From: Streptomyces sp. NBC_01260 | GTDB lineage: Bacteria; Actinomycetota; Actinomycetes; Streptomycetales; Streptomycetaceae | Assembly (NCBI RefSeq): GCF_036226405.1 | Contig: NZ_CP108464.1 | Span: forward strand, 6,076,001 to 6,140,000 | Reading direction: 5' to 3' | DNA: 64,000 bases | In this document: positions 41,265 to 49,642 of the stretch, one piece after another | Position numbering within the stretch: position 1 is the stretch's first letter | Layout: each line of letters begins with the position of its first letter | Made by a program: the position numbers and the translations under genes | Notes under the pieces: generated by a model | Told to the model about the DNA's origin: nothing | Database searches by the model: none | What the model saw: the letters and a program-made list of their open reading frames with translations, nothing else

Positions 41265-42107
41265 ATGGACGTGCGGGGCGGGCGGGTCGCGGGTGGCGAA
41301 GGTGGCGGCGAGTCGCTGCCTGAGCTGCTGCGATCGTGGCGGCGGCGGGTGAATCCCGATGAGATCCCCGGGTTGGCCTCTCCGGGCCGTAGGGCGAAGG
41401 GTCTGACGCAGCGTGACGTGGCTCGACTGACCGGGGTGAGTGAACGCTGGTACGGGGCGCTGGAGCGGGGCATGGAGGCCAAGTACTCCGCTGACTTTCT
41501 CGATCGACTCTCGTCGGTGCTGGGGCTGAGTCGCGCTGAGCGCGATGCCCTGTACCTGATGGCGGTGGGCCATCCGCCGGTGGTCGCCGCGGTTCCGGAG
41601 GCTGGTGCGGCGGCGGAAATGGACGAGGTGCTGCAGCGGTTTCTGGACGGCCAGGCCCCCGATCCCGCCTTCGTGACGGACCTCGCCTGGAACGTGATCG
41701 GCTACAACGAGCCGCTGCTGGACTGGTTTCCGTGGGCGGCTCACCAGGCGAATCAGATGCGGTGGGCGTTCCTGAGCCCGGAGGCCCGCGAGCAGCTCGT
41801 GAACTGGGAGCAGGACTGGGCCCGCTCCTACCTAGGGCAGATCCGCTACGAGCGCGCCCGCCATCCGGACCACGAAGCGCTGCAACAGCTGGAGCGCGAC
41901 ATCCTCACGAGTTCCCCGGCCGCACGGCAGATGTGGGACCGCCGCGAGGTGGTCGAACACGCCGACGGAGACCTGCGCAAGCTTCGACTTCCCCACCATC
42001 GGGGTCGAGTAGTCGGCGTGCGGATCATGGCCCTGCGGCCCATGCGCAGCGACCTCCTCCGGGTGATCGTGCTGATGGAAACCGACTCTGAACCTGCCGA
42101 GACGTGA
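41265..42107 (+). CDS. MmyB-like XRE regulator
   Basis: A 280-residue regulator. The N-terminal helix-turn-helix (GLTQRDVARLTGVSERWYGALERG) is followed by the ligand-binding PAS-like MmyB domain (DLAWNVIGYNEPLLDWFP, QANQMRWAFLSPEARE, WDRREVVEHADGDLRKLRLPH), which in this family binds small ligands such as fatty acids. These genes usually control a neighbouring oxidoreductase. The closest candidates here are the divergent ImmA-transporter-P450 genes. Start by ATG at 41265 without a strong ribosome-binding site. Confidence 0.88.
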   Translation: MDVRGGRVAGGEGGGESLPELLRSWRRRVNPDEIPGLASPGRRAKGLTQRDVARLTGVSERWYGALERGMEAKYSADFLDRLSSVLGLSRAERDALYLMAVGHPPVVAAVPEAGAAAEMDEVLQRFLDGQAPDPAFVTDLAWNVIGYNEPLLDWFPWAAHQANQMRWAFLSPEAREQLVNWEQDWARSYLGQIRYERARHPDHEALQQLERDILTSSPAARQMWDRREVVEHADGDLRKLRLPHHRGRVVGVRIMALRPMRSDLLRVIVLMETDSEPAET

Positions 42108-42149
42108 TCGACGGGAGCGGCACGCGCTGCTCTGTGTGCGGCCAAACCC

Positions 42150-42596
42150 TTACTTGTCGTCGAGCAGTCCCGACGCTTCCGACTCGTCGGGCATTCCTTC
42201 CAGTCTTCGGGCCTGGTCGATCACGGTGTTCACCATGTTCAGGCTCGAAGCGCTGAGACCGTTCGCGCGCAGAGCGACCCGACGCACCCCCTGGTCGCGC
42301 ATGGCGGCGACCAACTGGATCTCGGCACGCTGGCGCTCCGCCTCCTCCTCGTCGAAGAAATAGCCCGGGTTCACGCCGAAGAAGCCGGCCAAGGCACGGA
42401 TGGTCTGCATCTTCGGGTTCGAGTTGGTGCCGGTGCGAAGCTGCTGGATGGCGCTCGCGGAGATGGTGACGCCAGAGGTGTCACGGATGCCCTGTGAGAC
42501 CTCCGCGTAGGTGTACGGGCCGCGGCCCTTCGGGTGCACCTCTCGGAACAGGTAGTCGAGCAACTCCGAGAAGGTGCGCTCGCGCGATTCGGTCAT
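42150..42596 (-). CDS. EspR-like XRE-family regulator
   Basis: A 148-residue DNA-binding protein very similar in layout to mycobacterial EspR: FSELLDYLFREVHPKGRGPY, SASAIQQLRTGTNSNPKMQT, LAGFFGVNPGYFFDEEEAE, then AAMRDQGVRRVALRANGLS and a C-terminal dimerisation helix. EspR is a nucleoid-associated regulator acting on paired sites. Three ATTGCAGT boxes lie 75-140 bp upstream. In related genomes this gene sits directly before the ImmA and MAB_1171c genes; here the MmyB-like gene lies between. It also faces the rep/mob operon, so it may repress that block. Confidence 0.85.
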   Translation of the reverse strand: MTESRERTFSELLDYLFREVHPKGRGPYTYAEVSQGIRDTSGVTISASAIQQLRTGTNSNPKMQTIRALAGFFGVNPGYFFDEEEAERQRAEIQLVAAMRDQGVRRVALRANGLSASSLNMVNTVIDQARRLEGMPDESEASGLLDDK

Positions 42597-42670
42597 CTCC
42601 AGATCTCCGTCATGGCGGCCATCATATCCACCTCAGTGGTGATCAGGGTCAGCCAGGTCCAGCGTCTCGC

Positions 42671-42735
42671 CATTGCAGTTGACGAGATGACGTAACTGCA
42701 ATGTACGTTGTCCATCGAAAACATCCATTGCAGTG
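42671..42735. promoter_or_regulatory. Three ATTGCAGT operator boxes
   Basis: CATTGCAGTT (42671-42680) and AACTGCAATG (42694-42703) are a perfect 10-bp inverted repeat, and a third copy CATTGCAGTG is at 42726-42735. TTGACG at 42679-42684 overlaps the first box and could be a plus-strand -35. The boxes lie between the EspR-like gene and the replication/mobilisation operon and are the best candidate binding sites for that regulator. Confidence 0.65.
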
Positions 42736-43036
42736 TTCCACTGCTGGTGGGGGCTGGTCTATAGAAGCTGGACTTGAGCCGAGGGTCGCCATATGGTCCT
42801 GGTGCCCACAGGCGGAGATCACTGGCCGACGGAACAGTCAGGAGGGGAGGGAGACGAGCACGCGCGGCTCATGAAGACCGCAGGGTGCACAGGGATGGAT
42901 GAGACCGGCGCCCGGGAGCTACCAACTCCCGAGCACCGGGCCGGCACCCCGAGGGGTACCGATCCACATCTCGCGGGCGGCGGGGCTTTTGCACGAGAAC
43001 CGCCGCACCGCGTTCCTACGAACAACGGAGTATCAC
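42736..43036. other. Leader interval before the replication operon
   Basis: No gene is supported. It runs from the operator boxes to the start of the 43037 gene and probably holds the 5' leader of the rep/mob transcript. Confidence 0.35.
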
Positions 43037-43363
43037 ATGCTCGCCACGCCGAGCGTCAACCCAGCCTGCCCGGATGCCCAACGACAGCACCGTCTCGCTG
43101 CTCAGCTCGCAGAGATGATCCCGGGCGCGGTCACGATCCGAGTCAGCCTCACCGACCCGAGCCGGGCGTGGCCCCACCCGAGTGCCGCTATCCGGGACGA
43201 GGGCGGGAAGGCCCTGGAGGTGAGCCGGACGACGGCGACGGTCGCCGCCCGCTGGATCCTGCGGGTCTGGCCGGAGGCGGACTGGACCCGGCCGCACACC
43301 TTCGACATCCAGCGCGCCGCCCTCACATGCAGCGACCTGGTCGCCGCTGGCCGGAGCCGCTGA
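43037..43363 (+). CDS. Hypothetical protein opening the replication operon
   Basis: A 108-residue protein, not recognised. It begins MLATPSVNPACPDAQRQHRL and has the conserved-looking segment AVTIRVSLTDPSRAWPHPSA and WILRVWPEADWTRPHTFDI. The ATG has ACGGAG upstream. It ends one base before the replication-like gene. Presence in such plasmid-type operons suggests a replication or copy-control accessory. Confidence 0.65.
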   Translation: MLATPSVNPACPDAQRQHRLAAQLAEMIPGAVTIRVSLTDPSRAWPHPSAAIRDEGGKALEVSRTTATVAARWILRVWPEADWTRPHTFDIQRAALTCSDLVAAGRSR

Positions 43364-43364
43364 C

Positions 43365-44351
43365 ATGGCCCGGATACGCACCATCAAGCCGGAGGCGTTC
43401 TTCTCCGAGTCGCTCGCCGAAGTGAGCGTCGAGGCCGAGCGGACCTTCTTCGGCCTCCTCACGCAGGCCGACGACCACGGACGGCACCGCGACAACGCCG
43501 CGATCATCGCTGGGCTCCTGTGGCCCCTGCGCGCCGAGCACACCTCGGTCCACGTCGAGGACGATCTCCACCAGCTCGCGAGCGCCGGCCTGATCTGCCG
43601 GTACACCGGCTGCGACGGCCGTCGCTACCTCCACATCGTGACCTGGGCCGAGCACCAGAAGATCGACAAGCCAAGCCAGTCCCGCCTGCCATCGTGCCCG
43701 CAGCACCAGGCTGCCGGCCGGTGCGGCCCCTGCAAGGGCACCTGCGCCAAGCGGGCCGAGGCTTCTCCGAACGCTCCCCGAGCCCTCGATCTGCCCGCGC
43801 AGCCCGCCGCGACCCTTCGCGACCACGCAGGCGGGGCTCCCGAGGCCCAGCAGGATGCCTTCGACGAAATGGCCGGCACCCATAGCCGCGCAAGCGCAAA
43901 AGCCCCAGGTCAGGACGCATTCTCGGAGAGCTCTCCGAACCTTCCCCGAAACCCCGGGGAGGGCTCGGCGCCTGGATCTAGGATCTTGGATCCTGGATCT
44001 TCTTCTCCTACGGGGCGCACGGCGCCCGCAGCCAGTGTCTCGGCCAGCCAGCTTGTCGGCGAGTACGTCGCTGCCTGCGAGGAGCGTCCGCCCAGCGATG
44101 TGATCGGGCACCTCGGGCGGATCACCAAGAAGCTCCTGGGCGAGGGCATCGCCCCCGAGCACATCCGGGCCGGGCTGGCGAACTTCGCGGCCCACCCCAA
44201 GCACCCCAGCGTGCTGACCAGCATGGTCAACGAGGCCATGAACGCGCGCTGCGGCGGTTTGGCGCGGCCGGGGAACCGGCCTAACGTGCCCGCCCACCAG
44301 GCGTGGACCAACCCGGCCAACGCTGCCACCGCCTACGCCGAGGAGCTGTGA
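43365..44351 (+). CDS. Replication initiator-like protein
   Basis: A 328-residue protein with an N-terminal winged-helix region (MARIRTIKPEAFFSESLAEV, FFGLLTQADDHGRHRDNAAI, YLHIVTWAEHQKIDKPS) identical in pattern to phage and plasmid replisome organisers. A low-complexity Pro/Ala/Ser linker (about 130-230) with six cysteines at its start leads to a C-terminal helical domain (ASQLVGEYVAACEERPPSD). It is coupled to a DnaC-like ATPase, the usual arrangement for origin recognition plus helicase loading. Exact family not certain. Confidence 0.75.
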   Translation: MARIRTIKPEAFFSESLAEVSVEAERTFFGLLTQADDHGRHRDNAAIIAGLLWPLRAEHTSVHVEDDLHQLASAGLICRYTGCDGRRYLHIVTWAEHQKIDKPSQSRLPSCPQHQAAGRCGPCKGTCAKRAEASPNAPRALDLPAQPAATLRDHAGGAPEAQQDAFDEMAGTHSRASAKAPGQDAFSESSPNLPRNPGEGSAPGSRILDPGSSSPTGRTAPAASVSASQLVGEYVAACEERPPSDVIGHLGRITKKLLGEGIAPEHIRAGLANFAAHPKHPSVLTSMVNEAMNARCGGLARPGNRPNVPAHQAWTNPANAATAYAEEL

Positions 44352-45055
44352 TGCGCCCCCGTACCCGCGAACCGCAGACCCTCGGCGAGGGCACCCTGGA
44401 GCGGATGGCCCGGATTCTGGCCGCTCGCAACATCGACCCGGCCGCCGTCGCCGCACTGGCCGACGAGACCGAGCCGTTCTCCCCGCTGGACGCCTTGTCG
44501 GCCGGCATGCCCCCGCGCTACCAGGCCGCCGTCGCCGACCACCCCCAGGTCCTCGCCTGGGCCCGCGACGTCGCCGAAGCGGCCGTCGCCCCCAGCCAGG
44601 GAGCCCGGCGACAGGTCACCACCGGCCCCAGCCTGCTGATGGCCGGGATCGTTGGCGCGGGCAAGACGCACCAGGCGTACGGCGCGGTCCGGCAGCTGGT
44701 GCAGGACGGCGTCGGCGTGCGCTGGCGCGCGACCACCGCCGCCGACCTGTACGCCGACCTGCGCCCCCGGCCCGGGGCCGACAACGAGCGGGAGCTCGCG
44801 GCCGTCAGCCGCTGCCCGCTGCTGATCATCGACGACCTCGGCGCGGCCAAGGCCAGCGACTGGACCGAGGAGATCACGTACCGGCTGATCAACCGCCGGT
44901 ACAACCACATGCTCCCGACCCTGATCACCACCAACCTGCGCATCAGCGACCTCCGGGCCTACCTCGGCGACCGCGTCACCAGCAGGCTCGCGCAGATGAC
45001 CACCCGCGTCGAGTTCGAGCCGGTCGACCGCAGACGCCACCGCACCGCAGCCTGA
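44351..45055 (+). CDS. DnaC-like helicase-loader ATPase
   Basis: A 234-residue AAA+ protein. Walker A GIVGAGKT (99-106), Walker B LLIIDDLG (157-164), sensor-1 TLITTNL and an Arg-rich RVTSRLAQM box match IstB/DnaC loaders. It would deliver the replicative helicase to the initiator encoded just upstream, with which it overlaps by TGATG. Together they suggest the block replicates autonomously at some stage. Confidence 0.88.
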   Translation: MRPRTREPQTLGEGTLERMARILAARNIDPAAVAALADETEPFSPLDALSAGMPPRYQAAVADHPQVLAWARDVAEAAVAPSQGARRQVTTGPSLLMAGIVGAGKTHQAYGAVRQLVQDGVGVRWRATTAADLYADLRPRPGADNERELAAVSRCPLLIIDDLGAAKASDWTEEITYRLINRRYNHMLPTLITTNLRISDLRAYLGDRVTSRLAQMTTRVEFEPVDRRRHRTAA

Positions 45056-45171
45056 TTTACCGCAGACCGCCACGCCGGGCCGCGCCCCAGCGCGCCGCCC
45101 CGTGTGCCCCCTAAACCAGCGCATCTCTCCGCCGACGCCCCTGCGCGCGGAGAGCGATCGGAGCACCCCGC

Positions 45172-45738
45172 ATGACCAACACGACGATCAGCCCTGCCCG
45201 CCACCGTCAGCTCGGCGACCACACCTGGCAAGCCGACGCCGTCTGCCAGGGCACCGAGTACAACCCGGTGGACCCCGAAATCTTCTTCCCCGAGCCCGAC
45301 GAGACCGACAAGATCGCCACCGCGAAGGCCCTGTGCGGCCAGTGCCCGGTCCGCCGGACCTGCCTGGACGCCGCCCTGGAGAGCGGCACCACCGACGGCA
45401 TCCGAGGCGGACTAACCGACGAGGAGCGCCGTCCACTGCACGAGAAGATCGCCCACCGCCTCGACTACAGCCGCGTCAACGACACCATCGACGGACGCGA
45501 CGTCCACCTCACCAAGGCCGAGCGCCGCGCAGTCGTCTATGCCGCCTTCCGCCACGGGGTGAGCGAGCAGCGCCTGGCCTGGCTCCTGAAGATCACCGAG
45601 GAACACGCCCAAAAACTTTACCGCGAGACCCGCCGTGCCCTGCGCAACCGAGACCTGAACCAGACGGCGAAGGCCCCTTCGCCACCCGTGAACAGCGGCG
45701 AGCGCCTAGTCCGTGACGACTTCGGGACGGCGGCATGA
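45172..45738 (+). CDS. WhiB-family iron-sulphur regulator
   Basis: A Wbl protein of 188 residues, with the four cluster cysteines C25, C55, C58 and C64 (AVCQG, ALCGQCPVRRTC) and the GIRGG turn (76-80) after which DNA-contacting basic residues follow. The C-terminal 100 residues form an extra helical helix-turn-helix-like domain (VNDTIDGRDVHLTKAERR, SEQRLAWLLKITEEH), longer than in chromosomal Wbl proteins. Wbl genes are common in actinobacterial plasmids and phages. ATGA overlap with the DUF2637 gene. Confidence 0.92.
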   Translation: MTNTTISPARHRQLGDHTWQADAVCQGTEYNPVDPEIFFPEPDETDKIATAKALCGQCPVRRTCLDAALESGTTDGIRGGLTDEERRPLHEKIAHRLDYSRVNDTIDGRDVHLTKAERRAVVYAAFRHGVSEQRLAWLLKITEEHAQKLYRETRRALRNRDLNQTAKAPSPPVNSGERLVRDDFGTAA

Positions 45739-46778
45739 CCACCACGAGCCTGGCGAAGCCGGCGCACATATCCGGTTGGGACCGCGCGGTCGTCATCGCC
45801 CTGGGCAGCGCGGGATGCGCGTTGTCGTACGACGCCCTCCAGCAAATGGCCGGCGCCATCCACGTCCGCGGTTTCCTGACCTACCTCTTCCCCCTGGTGA
45901 TCGACGGGTTCATCGCCTACGGCGTACGGGCCCTCCTGGTCCTGCGCGAGGCACCCCTGCGCGCCCGGCTCTACGTCTGGACGCTCTTCGGCACGGCCAC
46001 CGCGGCCAGCATCTGGGCCAACGCCCTCCACGCGGTCCGGCTCAACGAAGAGACGGTCGCCGGCACCGGGCTCCGGCTCGGAGACACGGTGGTCGCCGTG
46101 CTGTCCACCATCGCCCCGCTCGCGTTGGCCGGGGCGGTCCACCTCTACATTCTGATCGCCCGGGGGCCGGTCAAGGCCAGTGCCCAGGAGAACCTCGGTC
46201 AGGCCGGTCACCCCGGTCAGGCGGACCGGAGCGAAGCCACCGCGGTCACCCGGGCTGACCGAGTCGGTCAGCAGCGGCTGGCGGCCGGTCAGGTCAAGCC
46301 CGGTCAGCCGGTCGTCACCCCGACCGACAGGCTGTCGCTGACCAGGCAGGCCACCACCCGGTCACTGACCGGGGACACGAACCCGGCGGAGAGCGGCCTG
46401 CCGGTCACCGGCGACCGCGACCGGGCGCCCGGAACCCCTGGCCTGCCGGGACAGACGGACAGGGCACGGCCGGTCACTGACCGCCCCGACGACGCAGCCT
46501 CGGTCGTTGGTGACGAGGACAGCCCGGCGGCGGTCACCGCCCCGCCGGTCACTGACCGGGACACCCGGACAGCCGGTGACCGGCGGTCTGACCCGGGCAC
46601 CGAGGAGCTGCTGAAGATCGCCCGGTCGGCGGTCAGGGCCGAGGACAAGCTGACCCGCAAGGTGGTTGCCCAAGCGATTCGAGGTCAGCAGATCCCGCTG
46701 TCCAGCGACACCCTGACCGCGCTGATGGCCCAGCTCCGCGAGCAGCACCGCCAGCCGGTCACCTCCTCCCGGCCCTGA
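45735..46778 (+). CDS. DUF2637 membrane protein (plasmid-spread type)
   Basis: A 347-residue protein. The first 150 residues hold four hydrophobic segments (AVVIALGSAGCALSYDAL, YLFPLVIDGFIAYGVRALLV, LFGTATAASIWANALHAV, VAVLSTIAPLALAGAVHLYI), the DUF2637 core that is frequent in Streptomyces conjugative elements. From 150 on it is a disordered, Thr/Pro/Asp-rich region coded by DNA packed with GGTCA/TGACC pentamers, and it ends in a short helical domain (TEELLKIARSAVRAEDKLTR). A role in intramycelial plasmid spread is inferred by analogy with Spd proteins. Confidence 0.82.
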   Translation: MTTTSLAKPAHISGWDRAVVIALGSAGCALSYDALQQMAGAIHVRGFLTYLFPLVIDGFIAYGVRALLVLREAPLRARLYVWTLFGTATAASIWANALHAVRLNEETVAGTGLRLGDTVVAVLSTIAPLALAGAVHLYILIARGPVKASAQENLGQAGHPGQADRSEATAVTRADRVGQQRLAAGQVKPGQPVVTPTDRLSLTRQATTRSLTGDTNPAESGLPVTGDRDRAPGTPGLPGQTDRARPVTDRPDDAASVVGDEDSPAAVTAPPVTDRDTRTAGDRRSDPGTEELLKIARSAVRAEDKLTRKVVAQAIRGQQIPLSSDTLTALMAQLREQHRQPVTSSRP

Positions 46779-46815
46779 CCGAACCTCCACGGAGCGGGGT
46801 GACCGAGCCGGTCAC
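46168..46815. repeat. Dense cluster of GGTCA/TGACC pentamers
   Basis: By eye I count about 28 copies of GGTCA or its complement in 650 bp, most within CCGGTCA or CTGACC; about one or two would be expected by chance at this composition. They fill the disordered coding part of the DUF2637 gene and run past its stop. Spacing is irregular. Such arrays can be protein-binding iterons or translocase-orienting sequences. Confidence 0.6.
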
Positions 46816-46880
46816 CCCGCCGGTGGCCCGCTCCCTACGCCCGCCCGGCGTCCCGCCACAGCAGAAGCGGAGAACACCCG

Positions 46881-47105
46881 ATGCGTACCCACCCGGCCAC
46901 GACCGCCGAAGTCGACTCCTGGCTGACCGTCCTGCATCAGCACGGACACCTCCACCGGGCCCAGTCCGGCCCTGACACCACCTGGATCGTGCAGCGCGAG
47001 CAGCACGACCGGCCCTGGACCCTGCACCACCCGGTCCTGGCCATGGACTGGATCGAGAAACTCGTCCGCGAACTGCGGCAGGAAAACCCGGAGACGAGCC
47101 GGTGA
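46881..47105 (+). CDS. Small hypothetical protein upstream of mobC
   Basis: A 74-residue protein MRTHPATTAEVDSWLTVLHQ with HRAQSGPDTTWIVQREQHDR and WIEKLVRELRQENPE. GGAG lies 10 bp before the ATG. Its stop overlaps the GTG start assigned to mobC. No recognised family; its place suggests an accessory of the relaxosome. Confidence 0.65.
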   Translation: MRTHPATTAEVDSWLTVLHQHGHLHRAQSGPDTTWIVQREQHDRPWTLHHPVLAMDWIEKLVRELRQENPETSR

Positions 47106-47758
47106 CCACCAACGATCAGGTGGTTACCACGGCCGGACAGCAGCGTGACCCCACGACGGCTCCTGGCGGAGCAAGTTGTCGCGTACGACGGTCCTACGGC
47201 CCGTCGTACGCACTTGCCCCCGCCCAGGAGGGCGGGGGAAGTCCGGCTGGTCCCCGAGCGAGGGCGCTCGGGGACCAGCCGGGCAACCGGCACCAGGGGG
47301 CGCCGGTCACTGGAGGAGAAGCCGACCACCGCGAGCAGCCGAGCCCGAGCACGCCCGCCTTCCCGGGCCGCACACCGCGCCGCCGCAGCCGCAACCCGAG
47401 CCAGCGCACCAGCAAGACGACCACTCGCCTCTCCGACACCGAGAAAGCCGAGATCGCCGCAGCCGCCACGCAGCGCGGTATCACCGTCGCCCGCTTCCTT
47501 GCCACCGCCGGCCTCACCGCCGCCCGCGGTTCGACCATCCTGCACACCGACGAACGACTCGACACCGCCATCGATGAACTCGTCGCCCTGCGCACCGCGC
47601 TGGCCCGCATCGGCAACAACATCAACCAGATTGCCTACATCCACAACGCCGGCGGACAGCCCCGCCCCGGCGAACTCGACCACGCGCTCACCGTCCTGAC
47701 CCGGCTCATGGCCCGTGTCGACGACGCAGCCGACGACCTAGTGAGGCGGCGAAGCTGA
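47102..47758 (+). CDS. mobC: MobC-like relaxosome protein
   Basis: A 218-residue frame of which the last 95 residues are a clear MobC domain: TTRLSDTEKAEIAAAATQRG, TVARFLATAGLTAARG, ALARIGNNINQIAYIHNAGG. MobC proteins bind at the origin of transfer and melt DNA for the relaxase. The first 100 residues lack protein-like order and their DNA contains three perfect hairpins, so the true start may be further downstream. It ends in TGATG overlap with the relaxase. Confidence 0.85.
   Translation: MTTNDQVVTTAGQQRDPTTAPGGASCRVRRSYGPSYALAPAQEGGGSPAGPRARALGDQPGNRHQGAPVTGGEADHREQPSPSTPAFPGRTPRRRSRNPSQRTSKTTTRLSDTEKAEIAAAATQRGITVARFLATAGLTAARGSTILHTDERLDTAIDELVALRTALARIGNNINQIAYIHNAGGQPRPGELDHALTVLTRLMARVDDAADDLVRRRS
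47171..47282. other. oriT: Candidate origin of transfer: three consecutive hairpins
   Basis: Hairpin 1: GCGTACGACGG/CCGTCGTACGC (47181-47211), extended by GCAAGT/ACTTGC after a 4-nt bulge. Hairpin 2: CCCCCGCCC/GGGCGGGGG (47217-47238). Hairpin 3: an 18-bp stem across 47243-47282 with loop AGGG. They lie just before the MobC domain and upstream of the relaxase, the usual oriT position. The nick site is not identified. Confidence 0.55.
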
Positions 47759-49527
47759 TGGTTCCCAAGATCCGGCGCGGCTCGCGAACCCACGGCCTGA
47801 TCGTCTACCTGTACGGCCCCGGCAGGCGTGATGAGCACGTCGAGCCCCACCTCGTCGGTAGCTGGGACGGCTTCGCCCCCGACCCCGGCCGCGACACCAG
47901 CCCCGACCCCGATCCGAAGGTCACCCTCGCCCGGCTGGCTGCCGCGCTGGACCTGCGCGTCAAGCAGGCCGGCACCAAGGCCCCGGCCGAGCACGTCTGG
48001 CACTGCTCGGTCCGCACCGACCCCGGCGACCGGACCCTGACCGACGCCGAGTGGAACACGGTTGCCCGCCGCCTAGTCCACGCCGTAAACCTCGCCCCCC
48101 AAGGCGACTTGGACGGCTGCCGCTGGGTCGCTGTACGCCACGCCGACGACCACATCCACATCCTGGCCACCATGGTCCGAGGCGACCTGCGCCGCCCCCG
48201 GATGAACTACGACTTCAAAAAGGCCCAGGCCGAATGCCGACGCATCGAGAAGGAGATGGGCCTGCGCCGGCTCAAGCCCGGCGACGGCACCGGAGCCAAG
48301 ACCCCCACCAGCGCCGAACGCTTCAAGGCCGAACGCACCGGCCGACCCGAAGCCCCCCGCGAGACGCTCCGCGAAGCCGTACGCCAAGCCCTCGCCGGCG
48401 CCGCCACCGAAGAGGAGTTCTTCACCCGGCTACGCGAGGCGGGCCTGCGGGTCAAAATGCGCCACGCCCCGTCCGGCGACGCCCTCGGCTACAACGTGGC
48501 CCTGCCCGGCGACCGCAACCGCCACGGCGAACCTGTCTGGTACCCGGGTTCCAAACTGGCCCCCGACCTCTCCCTCCCGAAGATTTGCCTCCGGCTGGCC
48601 GACGGCACTGCCGAGCAGGCCGGGCCTCCGGCCGCCGACGGGCGGGCGGACTGGCCCCTGCCCGCCCGAGAGCGACGCAGCGCCACCGGCATCGCCGAGC
48701 GTGCTGCCGACCTACTCGACGGCGGCGATCACGAAGCCGCCGCCCAGCTCGTGGGAGTCGGAGAACTCCTGGACGCGGTCGCCCAGACCTCCCCGGCCGC
48801 CACCCGCGCCGAGCTGGCTGCCGCAGCCCGCGCCTTCGAGCGGGCAACCCGCAGCCACGTCCGCGCCGAACGCACCGACACCCGGGCGCTGCGCTCGGCC
48901 GCCCGGGGCATCGTCCAGGCCGGCGGCGCGCTCGGCAGGGGAGAGGACGGCGGCACCACCGCCATGCTCCTCTCCACTCTGGTTCTGGTCGCCCTCGCCG
49001 CCGCCCACTGGCACTCCGCCCGCGGCCACGCCCAGCAGGCCCACGCCTCCCGCCAGGCCGCCGCGCACCTGCGTACCGCCTACCAACAGGCCGCCGCCAC
49101 GCCGATGCGCGTGCTGCATGACCAGGGCCGTGCGCTCCCCGAGGCCCAACGCCGGACACACCAGGCCACCCTCCATGCGGTTCTGCCGAAGCAGGGCGTA
49201 CGAGCAGACGGCACACCGACGAGGACCGACGCCTTGGTCGCCACCCTCGCCCAGGCCGAGCAGAAGGGCCACGACCCCGAGGCGCTCCTGCGGCAGGCCG
49301 CCGCCATGCGCGAACTCGACACAGCCGAGGACGTGAACGACGTCCTGGTGTGGCGCCTGCGCCGCCTCGCCCAGCTCCCCGCCCACCCGGGCGAAGCTAC
49401 GCGCCGCCCGCAGGCCGGCACCCGCCCGACCAAGACCCCGGCCAACTGCACCAGTGAACGCAACGCCCCCGAGGGGACGGTCCGCCCTGCCGTCCCCGAC
49501 CCGCGCAGCCGCGCACCGCGCCGCTGA
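47758..49527 (+). CDS. MobA/MobL-type relaxase
   Basis: A conjugative relaxase of 589 residues that would nick oriT and lead the strand into the recipient. The HUH metal site is H128, H132 and H134 in RHADDHIHILATMV. The catalytic Tyr is probably Y17 or Y19 in LIVYLYGPG. A second half with a hydrophobic helix (about 405-425; MLLSTLVLVALAAAHW) and long Ala/Gln-rich helices is typical of Streptomyces plasmid relaxases. Overlap with mobC is TGATG. No FtsK/TraB translocase gene is in the window, so mobilisation by a helper is likely. Confidence 0.92.
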   Translation: MVPKIRRGSRTHGLIVYLYGPGRRDEHVEPHLVGSWDGFAPDPGRDTSPDPDPKVTLARLAAALDLRVKQAGTKAPAEHVWHCSVRTDPGDRTLTDAEWNTVARRLVHAVNLAPQGDLDGCRWVAVRHADDHIHILATMVRGDLRRPRMNYDFKKAQAECRRIEKEMGLRRLKPGDGTGAKTPTSAERFKAERTGRPEAPRETLREAVRQALAGAATEEEFFTRLREAGLRVKMRHAPSGDALGYNVALPGDRNRHGEPVWYPGSKLAPDLSLPKICLRLADGTAEQAGPPAADGRADWPLPARERRSATGIAERAADLLDGGDHEAAAQLVGVGELLDAVAQTSPAATRAELAAAARAFERATRSHVRAERTDTRALRSAARGIVQAGGALGRGEDGGTTAMLLSTLVLVALAAAHWHSARGHAQQAHASRQAAAHLRTAYQQAAATPMRVLHDQGRALPEAQRRTHQATLHAVLPKQGVRADGTPTRTDALVATLAQAEQKGHDPEALLRQAAAMRELDTAEDVNDVLVWRLRRLAQLPAHPGEATRRPQAGTRPTKTPANCTSERNAPEGTVRPAVPDPRSRAPRR

Positions 49528-49642
49528 TCGGTTCATCCGGAGGCCGATCACTGGCTGCCCGGACTCCATGAAACCCCCTGGACAGCCGGTTCAACCTGCT
49601 GTTAGGGATGGATACAGGACCTTCGACCGGGAGATGACGCTC

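Noticed and set aside
42793-43036. Upstream in-frame starts for the 43037 gene
   Set aside because: The added residues are unlike protein sequence and the ACGGAG ribosome-binding site fits the ATG at 43037.
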